The translations under genes and the position numbers were made by a program. This document shows, piece by piece, positions 35,672 to 49,608 of a DNA stretch of 64,000 nt (position 1 is the stretch's first letter; each line of letters begins with the position of its first letter). The notes under the pieces are model-generated. The model made no database searches. It was given only the letters and a program-made list of their open reading frames with translations, and was not told where the DNA came from. The DNA comes from Aptenodytes patagonicus (lineage: Eukaryota; Chordata; Aves; Sphenisciformes; Spheniscidae): assembly GCF_965638725.1 (NCBI RefSeq), contig NC_134949.1, forward strand, positions 121,271,794-121,335,793, written 5' to 3'.

Positions 35672-36970
35672 TGCATACATAACTACAGGCATAACCCATC
35701 AGACCGCAGGTCCACCTAGTCAACTGCCCTGTTTCCAAAGCAGCTAGTGGCTAAGTGTGTAGTTGTGTAACGGTGTGCCAAGTGATATCATTCCCCAGAA
35801 TATTCCCAGGAGTCCCCCTCAGGCCATTTTCAGCTCAGAGTCGTTTCAGTATTTTTGTATTTACTAGCCCTCAGTGGATTTTGCTCCCAGTCATTTGTCC
35901 AATAACACTCTGAGCCAAGGTAACCAGCTATAATGCAGCTCACAGTCCCACATCTGAACTGCACCCTGTGTGAAGGACGGTGTCCTTCTGCAGCGAGCTC
36001 CAAGGATGGCTCTCTCATTTGACCCCTCCTAGCTCTTTTGTTGGAAGACTGTAAACAACCATTCCCTGTTCACCCTCTCCTTGTCACTAGTGATTTGATA
36101 CACCTCTCCCATATCCCTTTGTTGTCATTTCTTTCTCAACCTGGAGAATCGTTGCTCACCCAGAAACTGTTCCATACGTCCGATTATCCTTGTTGTCCTT
36201 CTTGGTATTGCTTCTGTGTCAGCTGCATCCCCTCCGAACTGAGAGGGCCAGATGCGAATACACATTTAGGACGCAGGCACAGCATGAGTTTGTGTGATGG
36301 CGACATGCTGCTTCCTGTTTTGATCTTTACGCCTTTGCTAATAATCCCTAATTTTCGATGTGCTAGTATGATCAATAACAAGCACTGTGATGACACGTTT
36401 TCATGCAACAAACTATTAGAAACCTCAGAGCTCATTCTTGTGAGGTAGCAATCACCTTAGGGCCATCATTTCGTATGTGAAATTAGGACTGTTTTTCCCA
36501 TGCACACCACTTCATCTTTCCCTACAATGAATTTCACTGACCGCTTCATCATCTCATCATTCTTATAACTCTTATAACGTCCTTCTGCAGTTCTCACAAT
36601 CAGCCTTGTATTCACTGCTCTGAATAACTCAGTATGATCAGTGAATATTGTCACCTCATTTTTTCCATTTTCGGATCATTTAGGAACACATTGAACAGCA
36701 CGAGCTCCCCACACAAATCCCCACAGGACTCCATTCATGACCTTCTTCCACTGTGAAAGCTGACCATTAATTTTTGCCTTCTGTTTCCTTTTAATTATCC
36801 GTGCACAGACCTTCCTCCTTCCCCATGGCTGTTCAGTGCGGACGGTTGAAGGACCTCATAAAAACAACCTTAGAAAGTTATCAATTAAATGAATCACCCT
36901 TACCTATGTGCTTGTGGACTCTCTGCACTTGTAAAAAAAGTGTGTAAGTAGATGTGATTTTTTAGTCTTC
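35672..36970 (-). mobile_element. ancient CR1-family LINE relic, about 1.3 kb
   Basis: Read on the plus strand (antisense to the element), successive landmarks match the amniote CR1 family known from turtles and crocodilians. They are 'catcagaccgcaggtccacc' at 35698, 'ctgttccatacgtccgatta' near 36166, 'gctaataatccctaattttc' near 36337, 'gccatcatttcgtatgtgaa' near 36462, 'gtgaatattgtcacctcatt' near 36641, 'ttcggatcatttaggaacac' near 36669, 'aaagctgaccattaattttt' near 36756 and 'gtgcttgtggactctctgca' near 36908. All are in consensus order. No open frame remains. The 3' end lies to the left. The match ends just before a 23-bp tandem repeat that may derive from its sequence. Confidence 0.8.
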
Positions 36971-37004
36971 TTAGATGTGATTTTTTATTCTGCTTGGATG
37001 TGAA
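36950..37004. repeat. 23-bp tandem repeat, about 2.4 copies
   Basis: Units start at 36950 and 36973 (agatgtgattttttagtctt..., agatgtgattttttattctg...) and a partial unit at 36996 (ggatgtgaa). The short local duplication sits at the edge of the ancient CR1 relic. Confidence 0.8.
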
Positions 37005-38997
37005 GCCACATCCGAAGGCAGTGAAATTTCTAGCAGGGATTAACCAAATGTCAACAGCGAAGTTCTCCCTGTCCTCACATGTGCAGCTTTACAGCTGAGT
37101 AATTCTGTAATTGCAGAACGAATCCCTGATCTTCAGCATGGTTTATGCTGGTCTGGGCACTTCTAAAGAGCTGCTTTCATAAGAAATGCAAGAATAAAAT
37201 GTGAAATAACTGGGAACAGGTGCTGTAACCTGCAAATAAAACAAAATATTATGCCAAAGTTGATATTTGGTATTTCAGTTTGAATTTGGCATTCCCATTT
37301 TGCAAAATATTGTATCTTTGCAGTTATTTAAACATACATATATCACAGCCTTCTTACTGCACTGAGTGTGGTTCATTCATTTTTTTAATTAACTGATTGC
37401 TTTTATTAGTTCAATAAAACTATTCTAAAGTCTGGGTTCATGTATTTTAATCAACTACCTCTTTTTATCCAACTTTGGGCAAATCACAGGGAAAAGTAAT
37501 ACATTGGTTCTCTAAAGTACGTAAGGAGAGGATCTGAACGGGTGATTTGTGGTCCCAGCACTTTGAGGATTTTAAAGCCAGTAGCTTGCAAACTCTAGGG
37601 CACAGCTTCTACCCATTACTTAAAGAGTGGAAAACATGCTTTTTGCTTCTTGCAATAGCAACTGGCTGCCACGCTGTGAGTGAACCAGGCATTGACCTGA
37701 ACTAGCTGAATAAACTAAAATGAAAAATAATCCCTCTACTGTCAGAAAAGACTACTCTTGTCAGTATTTATTTGGCACCTCAGCGAGTCAGTAACCATCC
37801 ACCAGCTCAGCAGTCTGCCTTTTGTTTAAAACGTTGGCACCAAAAATGTGCTACTTTATATTATCGCCTTATAATCTAGTCTGACATTGTGAAATAAATT
37901 TTTAAAATATTCCTTAAACTTTACCTTGCCATTGATTTTTAAATTGTGTCTCAAAGAAAGAAGCAGTTAAATTTAAGGAATCAATTTCTGCAGTAGGCAT
38001 CAAATTATATTTACTGTGAAATCGCTAATATTGTGCGCTGAGTGGATAAATCTTGCAATTGTGTGGGGAAAGTTTCAGGGCTACAAAAAATTTTTGCAAA
38101 GCAAGAGGGGACCAAGGAGTGCAAAAAGCTTTTTAACTTCACCCATAGAAAATCAGCCACCTCCGGTGGCGCAGTAGCTCTGTGTCCCCAGGACTGCCAT
38201 CCCAGCCTGTACAGTAAGGATTCTGCAGGGTTGGAAATATCGCAGAGAATATGATTTGGTTAAGCGAAGCATCTCCTCCCCTCCATGCAAACAGCTTGGC
38301 AGCAAGTCTGACCCCGTGGCTGCCGGCACGGCACGCGTGGCTGAGGAACAGGGTTGCACCCCAGCAAGACCCGTCAGATGCAACTGGGGTGGGCTCACAC
38401 GCGACAAAAGGGTGTTTGCCTCCACCGCTCCTGCTGTTAAAGCTCTCGTTATGTCCAGTGAAACTGGAATAAAACTCTTGCAGTAAGTAGTAGCAGACAG
38501 TGTATAAATGTGACAGAAAACACAGGCAATTGCTTCTCGTGCTTATTTCAGGCCAGAGAATATTTTAAAAATATTCTTGCTTTAAACGGGTGCTGGGCAA
38601 GACCAGCAGAGCTGATGACTGGACATGGAGCGCTCTCGGAGAAGTTTAACAACGTGCTGTCCCTTACGGTCCTTCACCACAGTATTTAAGTATTTTACCT
38701 CTTTCCTGCACTCAGCATTACGTATTAGGAGAAGGAAGGAAGGATCTGGAAGATTGTTTTCCTGTGTTCTTGTTAAGCTTCTCTCTCTCAGGCCTGATGC
38801 CCATATGGTCTGTTAATAATACAGCACCATAATTTAACACAGTTTGCCTTCAGATAAATCCCAAAGTAAGCATGGTCCGGGATAATGCTCACTTAATATG
38901 AAGTGCATGTCCCAAAGGGCACCAACAAGCAAACCGAACTATAAATGTGAAAAGATGGAGGAAAAATACAAGCCATTCCAAGCACTTCAGAAGTTTT

Positions 38998-39016
38998 TAT
39001 TATTATTATTATTATT
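38998..39016. repeat. (TTA)n microsatellite
   Basis: About six uninterrupted TTA/ATT units. Confidence 0.9.
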
Positions 39017-42000
39017 ACTCTGCTGAGCTTTCATCCTGTCAGCTTAAATGAAAAAGGATTAGATCTTAATATTGTTCTGCAGTTCCAGTGACTTCCAGTA
39101 AAGTGTGTAAAGTTTTAATCAGAACGATAAAAGGGGGTTTTTTTAGAAAAAGCTTGTAATTTCATTCTAATACAATCAGGGAAGGTGCTCCAAGGCAATT
39201 GGTGAAACGTGATGATTTGTTAGCATTAAAAAAAAAAAGGAAGGAAAGAAAGGAAGAAGGAAAATGAAGGAGCTAAGGAGTTGGAGCAGAAGTTTAGCTT
39301 TGTGTCAGCAGAGCCAGGAGTGAACTAAGATTTCACAACAGCGAGTATCACTGTGATATAAATGCAGGGCTTACAGGTTTCAGGCCAGCCGCCGGGGACA
39401 GGTACACTCCCTTGGTTGATGCGGGGGCCACCCAGGAGTGCCATGGCTGCTCTTTGAGTGACACAGACGGGAGGGAAGAGGAGCGCTTTGGGCAATGCTC
39501 ATGTGACAACCGTAACCCTGGACACCGAACCACATTTACCATGCTTCTGGGCTTTGAGGCGCAGCCATTATTGCTTCTTCTGAAAGCATAAGGAAATACA
39601 ATGAGCCGAAGAGTAAGAGAGCCATTTAGACCTGAGAAAGACTGTGTCATCTCCACTGTGTCGTGACTGTGATTAAGCCGTGCCTCTTCATTAACAACCA
39701 CAGCACTTACGCATGTGGGCCCTCCTTAAGGAGAACAAACAGAAAACAAAGAAGAGGTGAGCATATGGTTTGGCCAGTACATTTAATTTTATTGCACCTC
39801 TGTGAACTCTGTCCTGCAAGGTCAGAAGAGAGGCCTGGGCCAGCAGCTGGTAGAGGTCTATTAAGACAAATGGAAGAATTTGAGGTGTTCATATGGTGAT
39901 TTTTACTGCGAAGAGCTGGCCTGACCCAGACTGACTGGCAGGACAAGGGCAGCTCTCGTGCAAGGGCGTGTTTCCCCCAGCAGCCTTGTGTTGCCTGTGC
40001 TGCCTGCTCTCACCGCCGGGCACAGCCACCCTCGGGATGCAGCCCTAGCTGAAGTCCACAGGGTTTAGCACATCAGGGCTCTCAAAAGGCCTCTAGTTTT
40101 TCAAAAGAGAAAGCAAAAAGTTTTACTAAATGTGAAATTCAATTCACTTAATGTGTTTCCAGGGATTATTCACCAACAGTAACACTTTTTATTTGATTTC
40201 TGCCCACAGCACCCCAGCTAACATAATGCTTAAGTATCCAGAGGAGACAAAAATAATTATGTAACTTTGTGATCTCTAAGCAATAATAATGAAAAAGTTC
40301 CATTTCTATTACAGTTATAGAAAAACAAGACCTATTACTCACATAACATTTAACTCGCTTTCAATATGGCAGTATAGTTCTTCTGTCTCAAAGCATTAAT
40401 AAAATGTAACTGCACTGCACATGCTGCTGAGAAAGCAGATTTCCATAGATTTTCTAAAATATCTGAAGCTTTCTGTTTAAACATGGACAGGTAACTGAAA
40501 TATTATTGCAACAATGAAACTAAAAACTTTTCCCAAAGTGCATGTGGCCTGAAAAATAGATAAATAAATATGAGGTTGATAAACGCTATATCAGTTTCAG
40601 TCACTATTCTAGAGAAATCAGTTCTTCCCCCCCAAATCACAAGTGTAAGGAGATTTGCCAGTTTTTTTCTCTTGAATTGCTCTCTTTATAAAAGGAGTTT
40701 GAAAATCACGGAAGCAAAACAAAGCGCATTCCTTCATATGCATCATCAGGATCTGTCAAGTCGCATTCTGCACTGGTTTGCGTGCCTGAAACCCATAGTG
40801 TTGGCATGTGCATGAATTGGAAAGGAGAGATGAAACGCCCAGCAAAAAATGGGGAGTAGCTGGCTACACGGGAAGCACTGCCGGAAAAGATGACAAACCA
40901 TTCACTAGGCAATAATGTGACGCTGTTTCTGAAAGAGGAAATCTTCTCCTGGTATGTATTTAGAGGATTATTGTCCATAAGACTTGAGAAGAAAATGATC
41001 GTTTCTATCTGTACTGGGGAGGCCTCAGCTACGCAGAAGTATGTGCCTTTGGGAATTGCATTCCAGGAGTGCCATAGGAGAGATGGAGAGAGCACAAAGG
41101 CAATCCTCGAAATAGGTCATTTGGCCTACAGGTCTTCATGAGGAAACAGTAAAGGAACCAACTTCTGAAAATATTTCTTAAAATTTATATACATACACAC
41201 ACACATATATATACCACATGTCTGTTTTCTAAGAATATACCTTAAAAGTCAATGGCAGTACTATACAGATCAAATTTGGCGTCTCATGAGTCCCACAAAA
41301 CAGCTTATATCCTAATGAAACAGTCCAGCACAACACCTAACTGCAGATTTCTTGATGAACAGTTTACTGTATTGATTACATGACAAGCTACATAAAACCT
41401 ACATTAGCTGTCCACAGAAAAGCTTAGATTTTGGCTAAGGATTAATGTAAGAGTTTTTATGTGATGCAGGCAAATCTACTTCAGCTTTGCAAGACTGTAA
41501 CATTCCCAGGTTTGAGAGAATTTACTGTACAAAAATCCGCTTTTCCCCCATGCTTAAAGTGTGTACAAGAATATTATAAAACATAATTCTTCGTGATCTA
41601 CTCAATGCTATCGTGCCCCAGTTATACCAGCTTTTGTAGATTTTAATTTTATAGTTCTATCATTGTCAACGGACATATTTATTTCTGTTTCAAACTTACC
41701 TAAAAATTATTCTCTAAGTCTTTGTTTCTCTTTCAAAGTTTCTTCTAAAAGAAGAAATAGCAACACAGCATCTAGACAGATGACTAGAGAACGAAGTTGC
41801 CTATGGACTCATGCAAAGGATTTGCACCCTTAGTATTTTCATGACTGTTGACTTTTTAAATCTTACTTTGGGACGTTCAGTTTAGATTTTGACCCACTGA
41901 AATGGAAGAACTTTGGGACATGATGGTTTGATACAGAGACTGAACTTTCTTGCTGAGCACTATCTGCAGAGAAGAACAAAGAGATAGATTAAAAGTGCCT

Positions 42001-45000
42001 ACAAATCTGTATGCAGTTTTCAAATGTGACTGTATATCACAAAGATTTCCTGCACTGCATCCACACTGGAAAGCAGTTAAATCAAGTTTAGATGTAAGTA
42101 ATGAAACACTTCTGAAGTACAAAGGACATTTCCCACAAGACAACTACCAGATGCATATTTCTGTTAACTATGTATCTATCTAATAATGACTTACAGTTTG
42201 AAATATTTGTTTGGTTGTTTGTATTAACATCTGATGGCTGTAAACAGCAGAAGTTACACCCCAGCTAGGATAAGGGTCTTTTCTAGTATACTTCCACACC
42301 AATTCTGAGAGGTTGAGTAGCCCCTTACCTACACGGGCAGCTCTACGCACCCATCCCTCGCACTCTGCGGGTGGGCTACAGCTGCATCAGCACAAACCTC
42401 TCTAGCACCAGTTCACTGCATCCCTTGTCCACCCCTCCTCCACCAGCCCCTCTGCTTTCCCCCCAGGACAATAAAGATCCTGTCTGTGCAGTCATCCCAT
42501 AGCTTGACCCAGAGCCTTTAATACCTGGTTAGGACTAGGATAGGAATAAGCTGCTCTCACCTGTTAATCCAGTGCTAAGAGCCAGGGGAAAGCAAGAAGA
42601 TCATCCTCCCTGTGGTAACTGCATTTCCATTTCTTGTTTGCATCTTATTTGTGAAACTCCTACCAGCATCACTAGGGCATTTGAATGGCTGCCACTTTAG
42701 GAAGTGTGTATGAGAGATGTTTTGTCAGTTACCTTCAATTTTCTAAGCCAGATCCAAAAGATCGATCAGTTGTCAATGAGTCTCCTTTCAAATCGTGGGT
42801 GTCCTCATGCACAAAACCTGCACTTCACTCAGGAAAGCAATGGAAGCGATGCTAGATTTTTTTTCAGTGCACATGATCTCAATTTGTAGCATAGCAGGTT
42901 AAATGATAACACAACTTCAGCAAAATGAATCCCACTCCTTGCTATCCTTTTATCTATTCCAAGCCATCAATTTGTGTGCGAATTTTGGGTGGTTTGGTTG
43001 CCTCCTGTGCATACAGCATTGTCCTCAAAACATATGTTTCTGCTAGATCTGTATAGAGGCTTTGTTAGTGGGAATAAAGATGCCGGTATTATACAGTTTA
43101 AAGTGTGTAGGTGTTGCACTGGTAATGCATCTGTCCATTTATGCTTATGGTACGCTTAGCTTATGCCTCTAGTGTAGCGTTTCTGAAGTACCCTTCTCAC
43201 TGGGTGCACTCAAACCAGTGCGTTGCTATTTGCAAGTCTTCTGAAGCCCTGTTACATTGATCGTTATGTATTCACAATAAATAGCACTGTATTTTAATTG
43301 GATTGGAGGAAGGTTGGGGGGTTTTTTGCTTGTCAGGAAGCAAATTTAATATAGATGTTTATTAAAGGCGTGAAGCCAGAGGCTGTTGAGGATGGTGCCA
43401 ACTGCTTGTTGCAGGTTAAATTGAGGCAAAGGACATGGCAAAAATGCAAAAGATTTCTTCATATACGTACACCTGCAAAGAACTGCTGCTTCCCTCAAAT
43501 CCCGACTGGCACACAGTATTGGTATGCAGGACCCAGGGATTTTACCACTCCTCACAACTCCAGCCTAAAATTTTCTATTGTTCGGGGCATGCCTCGGTTG
43601 CACTCACTCATGGTTTTGAACCAGTTAAGAAAAAATTATGGTTGTGGGTTTCTGAAGTTGCTTTCTCCGTGAGACACTAACGATGAGTTATTTGCTCTGC
43701 CCTTTTATTTTATTAAGAGGAGTGCATGTGGATTCTCATGCATTTTCTTTCTTCATGCTCCACAGCTCTAAAAAAATATAAAATCCTAACTGAAAGGAGA
43801 TTAAATTAGATTTGCGAGATGTGAACTCCCAAAAAAGAAAAGAAAACAAAAACCCTAATCAGCGTATTGTGATCACGGAAGACATTCTAAAGAAATTTAA
43901 TGCCATGTAATACATATTTAAAAGGCAGCTTTTTACAGCCGTACATTTTTTCCTGTTTGCTTATGCATGGTAACAAGTAGCATTGAGACACAAAATGCAT
44001 TAGAAGCCACCACACAGCACAGCCACCCGCGGAAACAGCAAGTTAATTTAGCATCAACTTCTTGTGGTTTTAGACAGGGATGCAAATGGCAGATTCTAGT
44101 AGTACCAGGCTGATGCAGCTGGTTGTCCTGTGTCCTTTCCCTTATCCCATTGAGATACCACCCCTGCAGCTGCTCTGCTTGGTTGTTGCTCTGATGCATT
44201 GCTTAGCTATCTGCACTTTTCTTTTCTTATGCTGAGAAAATGATTGTTGTTATAGGACCTGTCTTCTGCGACAGGCCAACCATTGGGATGTAAATGTAGT
44301 TTCTTCCACGACTCAAGGAACTCTTTCAGTTTGTTGTTGTTAAGACAGGACCGACCGAGGGCTAGCTCGACTGAAGGACGCTGGTGAAACAATTCTGCGG
44401 AGGCTGACCCAGTCTCACGGGTGCCTGCCTCAGTCAATGAACTCGTAACCTGGGGTGAGTCACATGAGCATCCTATTCAACCTCAGGGAAAGGAGTACGT
44501 ATATTGCACTTGGATCTGTGGACATGCTTCCTGAAAAAGGGTCAGACTAAGCAGAATGATGCACTCCAGGATTGCACCTAATGTACTTGGCCGCTAAAGG
44601 TATTCAGTTCATGGGACCGGGCTCATATTAATCTAATTAATAGCCCTTCCAAAACACATGTAGTGTGGACATCAACTCCCCAGCACCAAGTGTTTTCAAC
44701 TGCACATCTGTTCCCACTGGACCACAATACTCACTGATATAGACAAAAGCATCAGCATGATAATCCAGGCTGTTCAGCCACATTATCCTCCCTCTGAGAT
44801 TCAGAAACCCTGAGCTTCTTCCTACATTGTCGCCTTCACTCATGAATCACTGGCACAGACAGAGATGTGAAACAGCCACAGATCTTACGCTATCTTTCTC
44901 CTAAACACCCCAGTGACCACTGGGAAAGCATAGGTACATAGAAATTTTAGATCCCCCCCAAAAGGTGAACACGGATTTTGATGATTTATTTTTATTGATT

Positions 45001-48000
45001 CATGGATCTGTTTCCAACACAGCAGTCTCCTTCTCTCTCCAAACTGAGCTTTCCCTTCTGTTGCTTAATACCACTGGTATGTGTTAAGTTCTGCGAGATG
45101 TTATACTCTCTCCAAAAGACAAGAGCATTCTGCTCACAGTAAACAATATTTCCAAAGGAAGTTCAAGTTGTTTCCAAAACTGGGATTGAACAGGGTTGAA
45201 GTTCATCCAGTGAACTGTATTGTACTCTGCCTGGGCAGAGCTTTGCCTCTAAATGGGTAAAAGATCATGCTAGAAATTCATTTCAGTCCGTACATTCACT
45301 GTTAGTGAGAGCCATAAAAGTCATGCTTTCAAAATTTTGAGGACTTCCATCAAATCACTTACTGCTGCCAAATGCATAGAACAGCTTAATTAAGGTTAAA
45401 AAAAAGACCATCATATGCAATCAGGATCCTATTATTACAAGAGAAAACCATTATTCCAGTGACCCTACACCCTTCAGGAGAAGATACAAAATTGTTTCTG
45501 CAGGCAGATGGAAAAATACTCTTTAATGAGTCACCTCTTGACAATAAAGAATGAAACCTATCTGGATTTCAAGAATTCCGAAAGTTTTTAAAAAAAAAGT
45601 TTTAGTTTAAAAGAGTTTAAGACTTGGACATGTTACACATACTAGCTTTTTAAAGCAACAGGGTGGAACTGAATGAGTAGGCTAGTGGTAAATAAGGTTC
45701 TGTGGTACCTCTCCAAGTTCATTTCAAGAAGCCTTGACTCTTTTTGTTACAGATAGATTGCAGCCAGAATAGACTGTTAGGGAAAAGGTTGCACCCTGAA
45801 AATGTAAAAGGACAATAAAACAAAAGATGCATCATCAGATATTAAATCAGATCTCATCAGGCAAATTTTAGCCTTAGCTCTTAAAACCTTCGCTTAAGAA
45901 CCCCTCAATAAATGTGTTGATGTAAAGCACAGAAAACATACATTTTATTAGTTGTTAGGATCTGAGATAAATCTTTATATTTATCCTTAACTAACGCAGG
46001 AACTGTTTCAGGGTGTGTCGGCCACGTCCCTTGTCCTGTTCTGTAACTCTGTGTTGCAAGAGGGAAACTGTGCAGTGAACTGAGCTCCTAACAGTGCTCT
46101 TGTTCCCTGTTTGAACTCTAATTTTCCTTTCCTTGGGGACTGGGGGTATGGACAGTAATAAGGAAAATCAATGATTCCTGATGAATCCTCACAGTCCAGC
46201 TCAAGCCAGATACAATTTTCTGGAGAAGTGTGCCAACCAGGGTTGGCAGGCTCAAGAACCTGGCAGCCCCCTGGCCTTGGATGGCCCTTCCCATGCTGTA
46301 CAGATCGGCAGAGACTGTAAGATCACCCTCATGGCCTCAGCATGAAGCAGTGATTCACGGTTTCTGGAGGGCAGATGTCCACATGAGGAAGCCCCTGATC
46401 AGCACTGGGCGTTCTTTGAGATGATATGGAGAACAGATAACTTACAGACTCCCACCATTGTGGGATTTCCCCTTTTTTCTAAAACTTTGTTACATAATTT
46501 GCTTTGTCAAATGCCATTTCTCACCATTAACCTTTACAGATATGTTAAAAAGCAGCAACTTTTACTTTTCCGCCTTTTGCAGCAGATATGCTTTCCTGGA
46601 CAAAAAGCAATGGAAATCTTGATAAAACATGTGAATCAGAGATGACAGTTGTGTTCCTCTTAAAAAAAGAGAGTTGAAGAGGCAACTGAGGCTCCTGCAT
46701 GGTTCCAGCATAGTAGAAACTCTCTTTCCTTCTGCTGATCCAGAGATAACTAGCCAAAGGAGGCTCACTGCATAAATTTCCTCTTTCACGGGGTCTCTGC
46801 TCAGAACACAGTGTCTGCTCCAAAATCTGATGAGATTTTGGAGTTTTTCCCTTTGATCCAGTTGGTGTTTTCAAGAAGTCTCTCTCTGTAATTATACTTT
46901 GGGGTTTGGAAGTGACATTGTGTTGATTCTACAAAGTTTATAGAAAATAATGGAAGCTTTGAGTGATCCTTTGTGACTTTCCTCAGTGCAGAGCTTCAGA
47001 AAATATTTTGGGAAAATACTCAAAACCAGTAACAACTGTAAATCTTTTCCAGTTCACCTCCCTGCTATCTATAGCTGAGGAATCAAGAAAGTTTATTGGA
47101 TCAAATAACCTAGGCTGGACTCTTCCTGTACTCAGCATCTTATCAAGGCTAACCAGTTCTCCAGGATGTAATTGAGAGCAGAGTTTAGGATACTCGAGGC
47201 AAAATTTAACACTCTGTTATGTAGTCAGTGTTACAGATTTCTTTCGTTCATCCCTGAGTAAAGAACTTACTGCGACAAATCATATTCCTGTTAATTCACT
47301 TCCTGAGCATTTGTCCTACAATATTATTGCTCCTTGTTTACAGAGAAAAAGTTGAAGGATTCCACCATATGGGTATAAAAATATTATCTCAGATGGCTTA
47401 TTATTTTATAACATCCTATTTCCCACCCACAATATTAATTCTTACTTGCACACTACCCAAACGTTAGCAGCAACTACTTAACATGGATACCTGTCTATTA
47501 TTGCCATTCTCTTTTCCCTAAGGAAATGAGGTTAGGCAGTTGCACTGGCTATCCATCCATCTGCCTGTCTGACAGTTTCCCCAGCCCCCCCTAAGCAAGT
47601 GCTGGTTCTTGGCCAGTCGCAATGATATTTGATAGAAACATTTAAACCCCAAAATTAACAAGCTTCATGAAAATGAAAGTCAGGCAAAGGAGACAGACCC
47701 AAATTACTGTCACCACTGTGGGAAAGGTGGGCAGAGCTCAGCCGTCCTCCACCTGGCAGCAGCTACCTTGCTGATGAGCCAACATGTCCTCACCTGCCCA
47801 TTGGCGCAGCGGGGTCCCTGCCTAACCTCTGCCCACACTGTTCCTTGCCCTTTGTGGTGGCATAAAAGTATATGCAGGAAAGAGAAAGGTATCATCACAA
47901 GGAAAAGGGCTTAAGGACACAAACCTGCAAGAAACTTAGCTACTGGAGCTAGAGGTTTCATCAGTTCTGCAGCTCATGGGACAATCTCTCTCTTATTTAT

Positions 48001-49561
48001 GTGGTGGCCGTGCCTAAAAGCCCCTTTTCTGTATCAGACCCCAATTTTCTCAGCACGGTACAAATACAGAATACAAAGACAGTCTCTCCTTCTTCCTGCC
48101 AAAGCTTTAGCGATTCTTATGGCAGTTTCTCTCTCCTGATTGCGTGTCAAAAAAAACCCAATAAAGACAACAAATTGTGGAATCAAAATAATATAGAGTG
48201 ACAGGGGAAATGCATGTAAAAAATACGTAATGAAGCCAAACCGTTGCTAGTGTAAAGTCTTGAGTGCGATTAGTAACTTTGGATATGTCACTAGATTTAT
48301 TTTGTATCCTCACAGGATATGTCGCTGACGATACCTTCAGGGGGCCTGATTTCTCAGGCATAGTTGCTCAGTGCTTTGAAAAAAAGTGAAATCTGTGTAT
48401 GGGGTCCATGCAGCTGCTGATCCAATGTGAATGGCTGAAATTATTGCTCCCTCAGCCAGAAGTTCCCTCCCTGAAGATGTGATGAGTGAACTGACCATAT
48501 GCATGCTCCAAATCTGTTATAACGTGAAATAGAATGGGTAGCTTTTATCACACTTGGTCTATTTCTGGTTCCAGTAAATGAAAATAAATCTGTCCTGTCA
48601 CCTTAGCAGGCATGATTTTCCCTCTCTCTCATGGGCACTAAAAGCTTTTGACAAGAAAAGTACCTTTTATTTGAGGAAAAGGGGAGGAAGCAAAAATAAA
48701 CATAATGCAATGTCTCAAAGATTCAGTCAACCGCACCATTCCAAATTAACAAGGGAGCAGCAAAGCCCTTCACCCCTGGCCAACCCAAAATCCTCCCCAG
48801 GGCCCTGTGAGACACAGGGGAACCAGAAGGGCACCCACCCCATGAGTTAGCCTCCACACAGGTTACATCAGCCCAGCTGGCCCATCCAGGCTCAGCTATA
48901 ATGTCAATTTTTCACCTCCCTGAATCTAACCACATTTCCCCTCAAAGTCAGCCTGACGCTGTTTCTGACTCTGGCCCTGCCCGGTCAGGGCTAGCCGGTC
49001 CCAAGAGGGACTCCCAGTGCCAGCAAGCATCCCTTGTTGGGCCGTGCTGGGCAGGTTTCCCTCGCCAAAGCACCCCACAAGCTCAGGGTGACCTGTGTAA
49101 GGCAGGTCCCCTCCTGCGTGACTTCTGTGCAACTGGAGCCTCACGAAATAGGAAGTCAAATAGGCATTAAAAGCCACGCAGGCTCTGGGGAAAGTGCTGG
49201 AAACCGTGTTTGAAGGACTACAGCAGCTCACTGGTAACTACTGGATCACTTCAGCTGTTTATCACAACAAACGCAACCAATTCCAAAGTATTAAAAAGAA
49301 AACAAAACCAAAACAAGCATTGGGTAAGGAAAGCTATGTTTTACATAAATAAAATAAATGAAGGCCGTGAAAGTTGGGTCCCCCCACTTTTTTCCATATA
49401 TAAGCATAGAAAATCATCTCCAAATCCAATGGTTACGGGGTTTTCAATTACACAGACTGATCTTGTCTTGGTCAAGAGGATGAAATTCCCCCAAAATTGT
49501 TTTGTCGTGTTTTGTTTTAATTTTACTACCTCCCTTTTCCGTTCTTTGGGGAGTTCAAGAA

Positions 49562-49608
49562 GGAGTTTCAGTGCTCTTTCAGTCCTGAGGAGGGAGTTTC
49601 AGTGCTCT
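49562..49608. repeat. short direct duplication, 16 bp repeated at 31-bp spacing
   Basis: The 16-mer ggagtttcagtgctct occurs at 49562-49577 and 49593-49608. Flanking bases are partly similar, which suggests a small tandem duplication of about 31 bp. Confidence 0.8.
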
